DNA of 64,000 nucleotides from JAGXFP01 sp039714535. Its GTDB lineage: Bacteria > Desulfobacterota > Desulfobulbia > Desulfobulbales > JAGXFP01. The position numbers were made by a program, and so were the translations under genes. A model generated the notes under the pieces. It saw only the letters and a list, made by a program, of their open reading frames with translations, made no database searches and was not told where the DNA came from. The stretch's first letter is position 1. Every line of letters begins with the position of its first letter. Positions 9,047 to 18,191 of this stretch are shown in pieces. The stretch covers positions 1 through 64,000 of the forward strand of contig JBDLJC010000016.1 of NCBI GenBank assembly GCA_039714535.1, read 5' to 3'.

Positions 9047-9691
9047 ATGTACGCGCTTATATGGATGAAAAAAGACAAGTTGTCATCACAGCTAAGAACA
9101 TGGGGCGTTATTTCCGTATTGTTGCCCGCGCTCTTATGGGCGTGTGCCAAGGGAGATGCGCCTGTTATTATGGAAATGTCGGGGTTGCCTTTTGGCGGTG
9201 AGATTTGCCGGGTTGCGGTTTTGCCTTTTACCAATCAGATCGACTACAGAATGGGCGGGAGTGTTTTTACTCGGGTTTTCACCTCTGAATTAATCGGCAA
9301 GGGCAACTACGTTGTTTCCCAGGAGGGTGATGTTCGCAAAATTCTCCAGCAAATGCGCATGTTGCCGGGCGAAACGCTAAGTTCCGAGCAATTACGTGCT
9401 TTGGCCGACCGGCTTGGCGTTCAGATCGTTATTACCGGTGCCGTTTTGGAGATGAGAGATAAAACCAGATTTGGTAGAAAGCTTGATCCTTCAGTGGCTG
9501 TTGTTGTGAGGATTATGGAAGCGTCTTCCGGGAGAACGCTCTGGACAACTTATAATAGGTCAGAGGGCACTCACTATAGGGTTGTAATGCACTTTGGGGT
9601 AGTTAATACCATAAATGAGCTGGCTAAAAGATCTTCTGCTGAGATCATTGATGCCTGGCAGGAAAAGGGGTTTAAAAAATGTATAGATTAG
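9047..9691 (+). CDS. CsgG-like lipoprotein, third of the set
   Basis: A 214-residue lipoprotein with lipobox LWAC at residues 30-33. The body begins with the family's VAVLPFTNQ strand near residue 56, has LADRLGVQIVITGAVLEM near 123-140, and ends with a helix. It is related in fold to the proteins at 6662 and 7332 but divergent in sequence. The next gene starts 13 bases before this one ends, implying translational coupling. An alternative start is the ATG at 9065, which shortens the signal n-region; neither has a strong ribosome site. Confidence 0.7.
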   Translation: MYALIWMKKDKLSSQLRTWGVISVLLPALLWACAKGDAPVIMEMSGLPFGGEICRVAVLPFTNQIDYRMGGSVFTRVFTSELIGKGNYVVSQEGDVRKILQQMRMLPGETLSSEQLRALADRLGVQIVITGAVLEMRDKTRFGRKLDPSVAVVVRIMEASSGRTLWTTYNRSEGTHYRVVMHFGVVNTINELAKRSSAEIIDAWQEKGFKKCID

Positions 9692-11295
9692 TTTTATGTT
9701 ATTTATTGTTAACTTTGCTGATGATTGGCTCGGTAGAGGCGGCATCGAATAAGACATTAGTTACCATTAATGATACCAAGTATACAACTCAGGACTATCG
9801 GGATTGGTGGGGAATATGGCAGGATCCCGGTATGGTTTTTCCTCCCGACCCGCAGGGATTTATCGATTACCTGTTGTTCGTGGAAGAGGGTCGTCAAATG
9901 GAATACGACTTAACCCCGGAATATCAAAGAAAACTGAAGGTTTTTTTAACAGTAAGGGCTTTGAGCGCTTTGAAAACTGAAGAAGTTGATAGTAAAATAA
10001 AAATAACAGAAAAACAAATCCGGGCTTATTTCGCAAATAACTATGCGCCGATTTGGTCCATGCAGATCTTAACTTATGCTGATCAAGCTGAGGCTCAAGC
10101 GGCGGCAGATGATTTACAACCCTTCAACGGGCAAAAAGCCGGGCGATTGGTTTTTGCGGATCGAGCGGGTGTAGCAGTGGAAGCAGGTGGGCCGCTGAAC
10201 TATGATGAACTTGCCGTTGATCCGGCAACAATTAGTAAAACCAAAAATGAGCATTGGCTGCCGGTTATTACCAAATTGCAGAAGTGGTATGTCTCTGAGC
10301 CGTTTTTTTTGGAAAGTCAGGATAAATATGTTGTAATCCGGATGGATGATATTAACGAAGATCCGGGCGACGAGGCACTTGAAAAGAGACGACAGCTTAT
10401 CAGAAGGAAGCTAGCGAGACAGGCTGGCGGGCGTTTAACAGCAGAGTTGATGAGACGTCTAAAAAAAGAGTATCACGTCGAAATTGATGAAGAGCTATTG
10501 GCAAAGGTTAAGCTTCAGGATGACTACTCCGAGGAGATTTTGAAGAAGTCGGTGGTGAAGATGGATGGTATGGCTTTTTCGGTGGGCCTTTTAATCCAGA
10601 ACATGAAAGATCAGCTGCCGTTGCGCAGCAAGCTACCTGAAGAGCAATTGAAAAGATTGGTTGTCAATGCATTTATCTCGCAAACGCTAACGAATAATGA
10701 GGCTCTGAGCCGCCATTATGAGGATAGACCTCCTCTCAAAGCCTTGTATGACTTTTACTCTGATAATTCACTCAGAAAAGCTTTAGAGTCAGGGATAAAG
10801 AAAAGGATAAAGGTCTCTTCAGAGGAAGTCAAAAATTATTATGACAATAATCCGTCGTTGTATTCCGAATCAGCGAAGATTTCTTATGCGGTCATTCAAG
10901 GGGATGTTGATTTGATGAACAAGATCTCTGCGGCGATTTCCCGTGGGGATGATTTTTTTGATCAGGCCCAGGCCTACTCTCTGGATGCCAAGATTAAAAC
11001 TGTTGCGGTTGATAAGATTCGCCCGATACTGCAAGTTGAATTAGCCAAGTTGGAAAAGGGTGAAATTGGGGGACCATTTGCTTTTGGGGCAGGCCGTGCC
11101 GTGGTAAAACTTCTCAAGCGAGTAGAGGGAAAGCGTGCTTCACTTGAGCAAGTTCGGGGCAAGATCAAAGAAACAGTAACAAAAGAAAAATTTAATGCTG
11201 CCAAGGCCGTTTATTTAGAAAAGTTAAGATCGCGCGCAAAAATAGTCGTTAATAAAGGTGTTTGGAAAAAACTCAAAAAAGAGTACGTAAAATGA
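9679..11295 (+). CDS. SurA/PpiC-like periplasmic peptidyl-prolyl isomerase
   Basis: A 538-residue exported protein. The signal peptide ends at Val-Glu-Ala, followed by a SurA-N-like helical chaperone region (residues about 25-130, with LLFVEEGRQ). Two parvulin-like segments follow (about 115-210 and 390-500); the second keeps the FDQAQAYSLD and LEKGEIGGPF patterns typical of the PpiC fold. The C-terminus is a basic helix. Genes for OmcS-type cytochromes are often near prolyl isomerases, so a role folding cytochrome subunits or the barrel is likely but inferred. It overlaps the preceding gene by 13 bases and the next by ATGA. Confidence 0.72.
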   Translation: MYRLVLCYLLLTLLMIGSVEAASNKTLVTINDTKYTTQDYRDWWGIWQDPGMVFPPDPQGFIDYLLFVEEGRQMEYDLTPEYQRKLKVFLTVRALSALKTEEVDSKIKITEKQIRAYFANNYAPIWSMQILTYADQAEAQAAADDLQPFNGQKAGRLVFADRAGVAVEAGGPLNYDELAVDPATISKTKNEHWLPVITKLQKWYVSEPFFLESQDKYVVIRMDDINEDPGDEALEKRRQLIRRKLARQAGGRLTAELMRRLKKEYHVEIDEELLAKVKLQDDYSEEILKKSVVKMDGMAFSVGLLIQNMKDQLPLRSKLPEEQLKRLVVNAFISQTLTNNEALSRHYEDRPPLKALYDFYSDNSLRKALESGIKKRIKVSSEEVKNYYDNNPSLYSESAKISYAVIQGDVDLMNKISAAISRGDDFFDQAQAYSLDAKIKTVAVDKIRPILQVELAKLEKGEIGGPFAFGAGRAVVKLLKRVEGKRASLEQVRGKIKETVTKEKFNAAKAVYLEKLRSRAKIVVNKGVWKKLKKEYVK

Positions 11296-13241
11296 AAAAC
11301 AGGAATAAAATTTTTCTTTTAATTGCCGCGCTTATCCTGGTAGGGCTCACTGCTTGTATAGCACCTCAACAGGGGCCAAAAAAGACCAGAAAAACTTGTC
11401 TGAAATGTCATCCTGAATTGACTGCTAAGTTTTTCACCGGGGTGGTTCATCAACCGGTAGAAAAAAAGCAATGCAAGACATGCCACCAACCCCATGGCAT
11501 CATGGGAGGAGTGCAACTGCGTAAGCCGGTTCCAGAACAGTGTTTTGGCTGTCATGAGACAGAGTGGCAACAGCTTGGCATGAAGTACCGGCATGCTCCT
11601 TTCGCAAAAGGGGAGTGTTTAGGTTGTCATGAGGTCCATAACAGCCCCAATGAAAAACTGCTCAAGCTTGAAAAGACAGAGTTATGTTATTCCTGTCACG
11701 ATAAACAGAAGTTCGTAAAAAAATATGTGCATCAACCCGTTACGAAAAGCTGTTTTTTGTGTCATCAGACCCATGGCTCTGATAATCAAAGTTTGCTCAG
11801 TCAGAAAGCTGATAACCTTTGCCTGAATTGCCATGAAATCGAGGTTGATAAGTTTTCAGAAGCACATGGTAAAATCCCGGTTGCAGGTAGTTGCGTTAAG
11901 TGCCATGATGCGCATAGTTCCACGACAAAAGGGTTGTTAAAGGAAGTTGTCCACGAACCGATCAATGAAGGAAGTTGTTTTGATTGCCATGCCATGAATG
12001 ATCAAGGTGAGGTGATTATTAATGCGGTTGATATCAGATCTTTGTGTCTTTCTTGCCATGATGAAGCGGCTGCCCCGGAGATAATCCATTTACCGTATGC
12101 CCAGAATCCATGTACAGACTGTCACGTGACCCATGCCAGTGATCATCAATATCTGCTTAAGGATTCTTCTGGCACTTTATGTGTAACGTGTCACGAGCAA
12201 AAGTCATCGATAGGAACTGAAGGGACTCAGGTCCATTCACCCGTAGCCAGTGGGGCGTGTTTGTCTTGTCATAAAGGACACTCTTCACATGATAATTCGT
12301 TGTTGGTCAAAGCGGGCGAGGTAATTTGTTTTGAATGTCATGATCGGCATAGTTATGCTGAAGGGGTGCTATCGCATCCGCCGGCCAATGAAGGTCTTTG
12401 TTTGGAATGTCATAACCCCCACAACTCCCTGGAAGACAATTTATTAAGAGAGAAAGAAGAAAAACTTTGTGTTTCGTGTCATGAAAATCTTTTGGAAGAA
12501 AAGGGTCTATACAGCCTTCACTCGCCTTTTGGGAATGGGAAGTGTTCCGGGTGTCATCAACCGCATCAAGGTGCTGAGGACGCCTTGCTTCGGCATTCCT
12601 TGGCTGATGGCAAGCTGTGCCTTTCCTGTCACGACGAAATGGCTGCGACGATGGCACAAGAGGGAATGCATGCTCCGTTTGCTAACGGTGAATGTGGCAA
12701 ATGTCATCAGGCCCACTCCAGTGATTTTGTTCCAGTCCTGAAAAAGAAAGGGGGGGCTTTGTGTTTGAAATGCCATGATGCGATTAAGAAGAAAATTGAA
12801 ACCGACAAGGTAAAGCATAAACCCTTTGCCGATGAGAATTGTTCGGCATGTCATAGTGGCCATGGTTCGACTAACGAAGCCAACCTGATTCTTGAAAAAA
12901 TGGAGTTATGTTTGAAGTGCCACGGCCATATTAATCAGGATTGGCAAAATGGTGTTGCCCATCCCCCTGCTCAGGAGGATTGTGGTAATTGCCATGCCCC
13001 CCATAGTTCTAAGTTTAAGAACTTGCTTGCCGACAAGCAGGCCCGGATCTGTGTCGATTGCCATGAGGTAGATTCAAGCGATCCACAAAAAGCGCATCGT
13101 TTTATTAAATCAAAAGACAGTTCCTGTCTTAAATGTCACAACCCACATGGTGGAGAAAGTGAGGCCATGCTTCATCCAGAGAGCCATCAGCCTTTCAGGG
13201 AAGGTAAATGTACCCCCTGTCATAAATCGGGGAGACGGTAA
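11292..13241 (+). CDS. 26-heme c-type cytochrome lipoprotein
   Basis: A 649-residue lipoprotein with lipobox LTAC near residues 19-22 and 26 CXXCH motifs by my count, one per 24-25 residues on average. The array alternates CXXCH-x2-HSS/HGS with CXXCH followed by acidic residues, the doubled-CXXCH pattern. A 26-heme cytochrome is also known near omcS in Geobacter sulfurreducens (GSU2495, from memory). Its start ATG overlaps the isomerase stop (ATGA), so translation is coupled. The longer in-frame start at 11262 would destroy the signal peptide. It is likely a long molecular wire tethered to a membrane. Confidence 0.88.
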   Translation: MKNRNKIFLLIAALILVGLTACIAPQQGPKKTRKTCLKCHPELTAKFFTGVVHQPVEKKQCKTCHQPHGIMGGVQLRKPVPEQCFGCHETEWQQLGMKYRHAPFAKGECLGCHEVHNSPNEKLLKLEKTELCYSCHDKQKFVKKYVHQPVTKSCFLCHQTHGSDNQSLLSQKADNLCLNCHEIEVDKFSEAHGKIPVAGSCVKCHDAHSSTTKGLLKEVVHEPINEGSCFDCHAMNDQGEVIINAVDIRSLCLSCHDEAAAPEIIHLPYAQNPCTDCHVTHASDHQYLLKDSSGTLCVTCHEQKSSIGTEGTQVHSPVASGACLSCHKGHSSHDNSLLVKAGEVICFECHDRHSYAEGVLSHPPANEGLCLECHNPHNSLEDNLLREKEEKLCVSCHENLLEEKGLYSLHSPFGNGKCSGCHQPHQGAEDALLRHSLADGKLCLSCHDEMAATMAQEGMHAPFANGECGKCHQAHSSDFVPVLKKKGGALCLKCHDAIKKKIETDKVKHKPFADENCSACHSGHGSTNEANLILEKMELCLKCHGHINQDWQNGVAHPPAQEDCGNCHAPHSSKFKNLLADKQARICVDCHEVDSSDPQKAHRFIKSKDSSCLKCHNPHGGESEAMLHPESHQPFREGKCTPCHKSGRR

Positions 13242-14417
13242 ATGAGAATTTTAAAGATATTGTTGTTTGCCTTGTTTGTTTTTTTGATAAACAGTACCGC
13301 CGTTTGGGCTGGGCTTAACTGCTTCCAGTGTCACGACAAAAAAGATTTCGGCGGCAAGTATATTCATAAGCCGGTTGCGGAAGGGACATGTCAAAAATGT
13401 CATAATCCCCATGTGGCAAAACATAAGGGGCTGCTCGGGGCTGCGCAGAGCGAACTCTGTTTTGAGTGTCATACTGATTTAAAAAAGAATGAAACTGGTA
13501 AAAAAATTGTTCATAAGCCGTTCGCCGAAGCTGATTGCATGGCATGCCATGACCCGCATAGCTCCGGGCAGAAGGGCCTCGTGCGTGCTAGTGGCAAGGG
13601 GGTGGGTTGTTTCAAGTGCCATGAAGAGATGGCCGGCCAGTACAAGAACATGCATTCGCCTTTTGCTACTGGAAATTGCGGAGCTTGCCATAATGCCCAT
13701 TACGCCGACCGCTTTCAACTGCTTATTGATGAGCCTGAGAAGCTTTGTGTCTCCTGTCATCGTGGCGGGCTCACCGCCGCACATAAAGGTTTTCCGGTTA
13801 AAGTCAAACAAAGTGGTTGTTTAACCTGTCATAATCCTCATGGCAGTGACCGACGGGCCTTGGTGCGCAATGTTCTTCATGAACCCTACCAGGATGGTTG
13901 CTCTAACTGTCATGATAAGGGGCGTAAGGTGGGTGTTGAGAAATGCCTCGAGTGTCATGATGAAATTGGGGAGAAACTCAACGCTATTCACAACCATCAA
14001 ACCAGTAAATCTGGCAATGGTTGTATTAACTGCCATTCGCCACATGCCTCCGATTTCGATAATTTATTGAGAAATAAGCAGGATCATCTCTGCCGAAAGT
14101 GTCATACGGATACGTGGGCTAATTATATTGATAAGCCCCATAAACATCCCGATGGTGATATGTGCAGTAGTTGCCACGGCATTCACGGCTCGAACAATTT
14201 GGCCATGCTCAAAGGTGATGGCAATGCTGTCTGTAGCGGTTGTCATGAGACCCAAGGACAGTTTACTCACCCAGTTGGCGAAGGGGTATTTGATCCTCGT
14301 AACAGACAGGTAATGACATGTGTGACTTGCCATTACCCACATGGAACCAATTATAATTATAATTTGAAATTAAGTGGATCAATGGAACTTTGTATCCAGT
14401 GTCATACGGATTACTAG
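13242..14417 (+). CDS. 16-heme c-type cytochrome
   Basis: A 391-residue exported cytochrome with a signal peptide ending near Val-Trp-Ala and 16 CXXCH motifs. They are arranged as doubled-CXXCH modules like those of the upstream 26-heme protein, so the two are probably paralogues by duplication. There is no lipobox, so it is predicted soluble in the periplasm. It starts at the base after the upstream TAA (TAAATG), indicating coupled translation and matched amounts. The last CXXCH is six residues from the C-terminus. Confidence 0.87.
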   Translation: MRILKILLFALFVFLINSTAVWAGLNCFQCHDKKDFGGKYIHKPVAEGTCQKCHNPHVAKHKGLLGAAQSELCFECHTDLKKNETGKKIVHKPFAEADCMACHDPHSSGQKGLVRASGKGVGCFKCHEEMAGQYKNMHSPFATGNCGACHNAHYADRFQLLIDEPEKLCVSCHRGGLTAAHKGFPVKVKQSGCLTCHNPHGSDRRALVRNVLHEPYQDGCSNCHDKGRKVGVEKCLECHDEIGEKLNAIHNHQTSKSGNGCINCHSPHASDFDNLLRNKQDHLCRKCHTDTWANYIDKPHKHPDGDMCSSCHGIHGSNNLAMLKGDGNAVCSGCHETQGQFTHPVGEGVFDPRNRQVMTCVTCHYPHGTNYNYNLKLSGSMELCIQCHTDY

Positions 14418-14435
14418 GGTTACAGGAAACTAGCT

Positions 14436-15359
14436 ATGAAGAAAAAATCGGATAATGATCGGGGCCTTATGAGAAGACAGACATTAATTGCGGTTAAAGT
14501 GTGCTTTTTGTTTCTTGCTGTTTGTATCATCTCACCGAGCCCTTCTTGGGCTGCATCCGGTGGTTGGAAATGGCGTTTTGATTTGGTCAGTCCTGAGGCT
14601 AAGAGCCCGTTTTTGATGCCGACGTCCCTGTTCATTGAAGTGGGTTCCAAGCGCTTTTATGTCGTTGAATCCGGGGGGGGAAGTCTTCATTCATTTCAAT
14701 TCGACGGCAGTTATTTAAACACCTTCAGTCCAGGAGATGCCTTGAAGCAGCCATTTGCTATGGCGCGTGATGTTAAGTTGGGTACGTTGTGGGTTGTTGA
14801 AAAAGGTCGGAACTCTCTAACCAAAATTGATTTAAAGGCCAAAAAATTAAGCCCTGAAACCTTAAAATTTAAAGGTGAGATTGTTTATCCGGACCGCCTT
14901 ACCATGCTTGATGATAAACTCTATGTCCTGAACAAACTTAGCGGCGACGTCATCGCTTATAATCAGGATTTGGCCTCTCTGGCAGTTTATAAAAGCCCTG
15001 GGGAAGGTTTTATCGATTTTATTGTCAAAAATTCGGAGCTCTGGGCCCTGGATTCCAGAATGAAAACGATATCCCGGTTCAATCTTAAAGGTAAACTGAA
15101 AGAACAAATCACTTTGGCTGATAATGTGTCATTCCCCGTAGCCGTTGAAATTGGTCCATCCGGCTTTCTCTATGTACTTGATAAACATCAAGGGGCCATC
15201 GTTGTTTTTGATAGCTCCGGTAAATTTAAATACAGTTTTTTACAGAAAGGTCATACTAAAAACAGATTGTATCTCCCTGAGAATATAGTTTTTGATCCTT
15301 TAGGGCGCTTATGTGTGGTTGATACCGGGAATGGCCGGATAGGGATATTCAGTCGGTAG
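14436..15359 (+). CDS. NHL-repeat six-bladed beta-propeller, exported
   Basis: A 307-residue protein with a signal peptide ending near Ser-Trp-Ala, followed by about six NHL-type blades. Typical pieces are RFYVVESGGGSLHSF, LYVLNKLSGDVIAY, LYVLDKHQGAIVVF and the closing LCVVDTGNGRIGIF. NHL propellers bind proteins or sugars and have no intrinsic catalytic signature here. I recall an NHL gene next to omcS in Geobacter, so synteny supports a role with the cytochrome filament. It sits 18 bases after the 16-heme gene and 4 bases before the second OmcS-like gene. Confidence 0.78.
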   Translation: MKKKSDNDRGLMRRQTLIAVKVCFLFLAVCIISPSPSWAASGGWKWRFDLVSPEAKSPFLMPTSLFIEVGSKRFYVVESGGGSLHSFQFDGSYLNTFSPGDALKQPFAMARDVKLGTLWVVEKGRNSLTKIDLKAKKLSPETLKFKGEIVYPDRLTMLDDKLYVLNKLSGDVIAYNQDLASLAVYKSPGEGFIDFIVKNSELWALDSRMKTISRFNLKGKLKEQITLADNVSFPVAVEIGPSGFLYVLDKHQGAIVVFDSSGKFKYSFLQKGHTKNRLYLPENIVFDPLGRLCVVDTGNGRIGIFSR

Positions 15360-15363
15360 GGGA

Positions 15364-16467
15364 ATGATTCTTATGGTGTGGCGTTGTCATATTATCTTGT
15401 TGATTGTCTGTATTGTGCTTTTTGGTCCGTTTTTTCGCGACATGTGTTCGGCGCGATCGGCCGAAATGAAAAAGCCGTGCGTAAATTGCCATACGATACA
15501 CAACAGCGAGAATGCCAACCCGGTTGCGGTTGATCCCTTTGGAGCGTCAACAGGCCCTTTGGAGGCCCTGATGAGTGCAACTTGTACCGCCTGTCATACC
15601 GGCATCAACAATGGCACTATAGACAAGCCCTTTGTTTTTCAGATCGCCAACCCTGGCTATGATCCTACGGCCGGGTTGACGCATACTACCCTGGCAGGAG
15701 GTAGTTTCTACTGGGTCTCTCAGGGCTTTGACCTGATGGGACATAACGTTGTTGGGGTAGGTGCAACTCAGGTACTAGGTAGACAACCACCGGGGGATAG
15801 CACGAGCACGACCTTTGATTTTCTTACCTGTGCCGGAACAAATGGCTGTCATGGCGATCTTTCGGTTGCTAGTCAGGTCAAGGCTATCTGGGGAGGTCAT
15901 CATTCCCCTGAGGAATCTCTGTCCACTGATGGCTCAACTTTAGGCAGGAGCTATCGGTTGTTGCTGGGCATTAGCGGAGTGGAGGACCCTAATTGGGAGT
16001 ACTCCCTTGCTGTCGGTGACCATAATCAATATTTTGGCAACGTTCGAAGTGGGGATGATGACCTCGATACCCGTACGATTAGCCATCTTTGTGCCAAGTG
16101 CCATGGTGATTTTCATAGCGGTGCCGGTCTTGCTGGTGTTTCTGCTGATGCTAGTTTCGTGTCTCCCTGGATCAGGCATCCCGTTGATTTTGATATGGGT
16201 GATGCTGCCGGTAGCGAATATACCTTTTATGGCGGTTCTGGAAGTTATAATGTAACTACCCCATTGGCGTCTGATAACATCGTCCTTGGCGTGTTGAGTA
16301 CGGTAACACTTGGTGGGGTTGGTGACGGCTCTGCTATTATTACCTGTATAACCTGTCACCGGGCCCATGGCAGCCCTTACGATTATAGCCTCAGGTGGGA
16401 CTACAAAAACTGGCCAGGCGGTGCATTGGATGGTGGTTGTTATGATTGCCATACCGTTAAAATTTAA
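15364..16467 (+). CDS. Second OmcS-like hexaheme cytochrome, third heme site with CX5CH
   Basis: A 367-residue exported cytochrome, collinear with the OmcS-like protein at 1136. It has CVNCH followed by TIHNS, CTACH, a site aligned to heme 3, CAKCH followed by GDFHS, a WIRHP segment, CITCH followed by RAHGS, and CYDCH near the C-terminus. Five sites are canonical. The third is CAGTNGCH (15829-15852), a CX5CH with expanded linker, still followed by GGHH as in the paralogue. It is longer than the first copy, mostly through insertions between hemes 2 and 3. The ATG at 15364 follows GGTAGGGGA. It could form a second filament or be an adaptor; unresolved. Confidence 0.8.
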   Translation: MILMVWRCHIILLIVCIVLFGPFFRDMCSARSAEMKKPCVNCHTIHNSENANPVAVDPFGASTGPLEALMSATCTACHTGINNGTIDKPFVFQIANPGYDPTAGLTHTTLAGGSFYWVSQGFDLMGHNVVGVGATQVLGRQPPGDSTSTTFDFLTCAGTNGCHGDLSVASQVKAIWGGHHSPEESLSTDGSTLGRSYRLLLGISGVEDPNWEYSLAVGDHNQYFGNVRSGDDDLDTRTISHLCAKCHGDFHSGAGLAGVSADASFVSPWIRHPVDFDMGDAAGSEYTFYGGSGSYNVTTPLASDNIVLGVLSTVTLGGVGDGSAIITCITCHRAHGSPYDYSLRWDYKNWPGGALDGGCYDCHTVKI

Positions 16468-16554
16468 CCGGGCCCGCTAGTTTTATGGAAATTGCTGGTG
16501 TTATTTTTTTTAATTAACCTGGCTTTTGGTGATTTTGCTTGAAATGGAGAAATA
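16468..16554. other. Short gap between second OmcS-like gene and YVTN gene
   Basis: An 87-base gap with a T-rich run near 16501-16511 but no clear stem. I do not call a terminator here. Confidence 0.35.
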
Positions 16555-18045
16555 ATGATGGGGGCCTTGGTGCTGCGAAATATAAGGCGTTGCCTGTTTA
16601 CCTGTCCTTCTCTGGCGGTGCTGGTCTTGTTACTGCTCCACGGTCTGCTCGGTTGTACGTCTGTTAAAAGTGTTCAAGATCCATCCTTGGCTTGTGCGGT
16701 CCCGGCCGCTCAGGAAAATAGTAGCCGCTTGTCATTTTTTTTAAATTTTGCGCGTTCTGAAGTACCTCCTCTAAACCTGAAAATCAATGCTGTTGAAATT
16801 TTTGACGGTGATCTCTGGGTTCCGGTTTCTTTCGATACAAGAGAAATTGACACCAAAAAAATTGGCAGGCAACAAGTTTGGCTCGGTAGTATAGAACTTT
16901 ATCCGGCAAATTATGAGAAGGTTAGATTGACCTTCTCCCCGGAAGCGACGATTGTCTCCCAGGGTCAAGAGTCAAAGATGATTCTGGAGGAACTTGAGAC
17001 AGAGATTCCTTTTCCCGGGACGTTTAACCTGCAAAGTGAGACCAGTGATTCTATTTTTCTCTCTTGGGATGTTGAGAGCTCATTTAATGGCAGAAATCTA
17101 GGACCCCTTGCTATCACCCTCACTACTTCGGGGCTTTCGCCCATAACGGCAAATCAGATTTATGTGGCCTGTCCCGACATAAATACGATTTATGTTGTTC
17201 GAGAAGATAAAAAATGGGTTAATAACTCGTTCTTTGTTGCGGGTCGTCCGACTTATGTTGTTGTGGATAGCGTTAGGCAAAGAATTTATGTTCTCTGTCA
17301 AGAGGATGGTGACATTAAGATTTTCGATCTATTGACCAACTCTCTTGCCGATATTATCTCTTTGCCGATGACCTTTCGTCCGATTTTCATGAGTGTTTCT
17401 GCTGATTTAAATAACGCTTATATAATTGACGATCTTGGTCTCCTTTCCGTGGTTGATCTTCATGCGGGTAATGTGATTGCCCGAAAACGAATAGGTCAGC
17501 GACCAATCTACGTTGCCTATTTACCCGAAATTAAAACGGTCGCCGTCTCATCGAGTATGGACAGCAGAATCTATCTTTTGGACGAGCAAGACCTTGAAAT
17601 CAGGGACCAGATCGTGGTCAACGGCAGTCCTGCAGGTATATTTAGAAAGGATGGGTTTCTTTATGTGGCCGAGGAACAATCAAACAGCATAATGGTTTAT
17701 GATTTTAATCTTCGCACGAAGGTAAAGTCTGTGTTTGTGGGTTATGCCCCTCACCGCATAACCGGGCTTGATAACAATATATATGTGGCAAATTCCGGGA
17801 GTGGTAGTGTTTCTTTGTTGAAAACACTAAGCAATCGCGTTTCCAGGGAAATTCCGTTGGGCAATGAGGTCTATGAAATAGTTGCTTCCGAAAAAGAGCA
17901 AGTTGTATATATCGGCAAAAACGATAATGAGGATTGTGGCGGTAGTGTCAGCGTTTTGGATAACACCTCCAACCGGGTCATCGCTGAGATTGAACTGGGG
18001 GCAAGGCCGCTAGGCATAGCAGTCGCCGGGAATGGTTCTTTATAA
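16555..18045 (+). CDS. YVTN-type beta-propeller lipoprotein with N-terminal beta domain
   Basis: A 496-residue lipoprotein with lipobox LLGC near residues 31-34. Residues about 55-195 form a beta domain resembling DUF4382-type surface modules (ending LGPLAITLTTSG). Residues about 200-496 form a seven-bladed YVTN propeller, with blades such as QIYVACPDINTIYVV, RIYVLCQEDGDIKIF and NIYVANSGSGSVSLL. Propellers of this sort often mediate surface protein contacts. It is the second propeller in the cytochrome locus and sits between two cytochrome genes. The start could also be the ATG at 16558. Confidence 0.77.
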   Translation: MMGALVLRNIRRCLFTCPSLAVLVLLLLHGLLGCTSVKSVQDPSLACAVPAAQENSSRLSFFLNFARSEVPPLNLKINAVEIFDGDLWVPVSFDTREIDTKKIGRQQVWLGSIELYPANYEKVRLTFSPEATIVSQGQESKMILEELETEIPFPGTFNLQSETSDSIFLSWDVESSFNGRNLGPLAITLTTSGLSPITANQIYVACPDINTIYVVREDKKWVNNSFFVAGRPTYVVVDSVRQRIYVLCQEDGDIKIFDLLTNSLADIISLPMTFRPIFMSVSADLNNAYIIDDLGLLSVVDLHAGNVIARKRIGQRPIYVAYLPEIKTVAVSSSMDSRIYLLDEQDLEIRDQIVVNGSPAGIFRKDGFLYVAEEQSNSIMVYDFNLRTKVKSVFVGYAPHRITGLDNNIYVANSGSGSVSLLKTLSNRVSREIPLGNEVYEIVASEKEQVVYIGKNDNEDCGGSVSVLDNTSNRVIAEIELGARPLGIAVAGNGSL

Positions 18046-18191
18046 ACCAGCGGCGCAAATAAATATGATTTATGCCTGATTACAGGTTGTTACCGTTGGC
18101 TGGCTGATGCCGAGGATCGGTGTCTCCCGCTCTTTATCAAGTTCGCACTATTTATTGCGAAAATTCATAAACTGATTTCTGGGTATCTATT
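18046..18191. other. Gap before the eight-site cytochrome
   Basis: A 146-base gap. No ribosome site of normal strength precedes the next gene, so its start is less certain. Confidence 0.3.
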
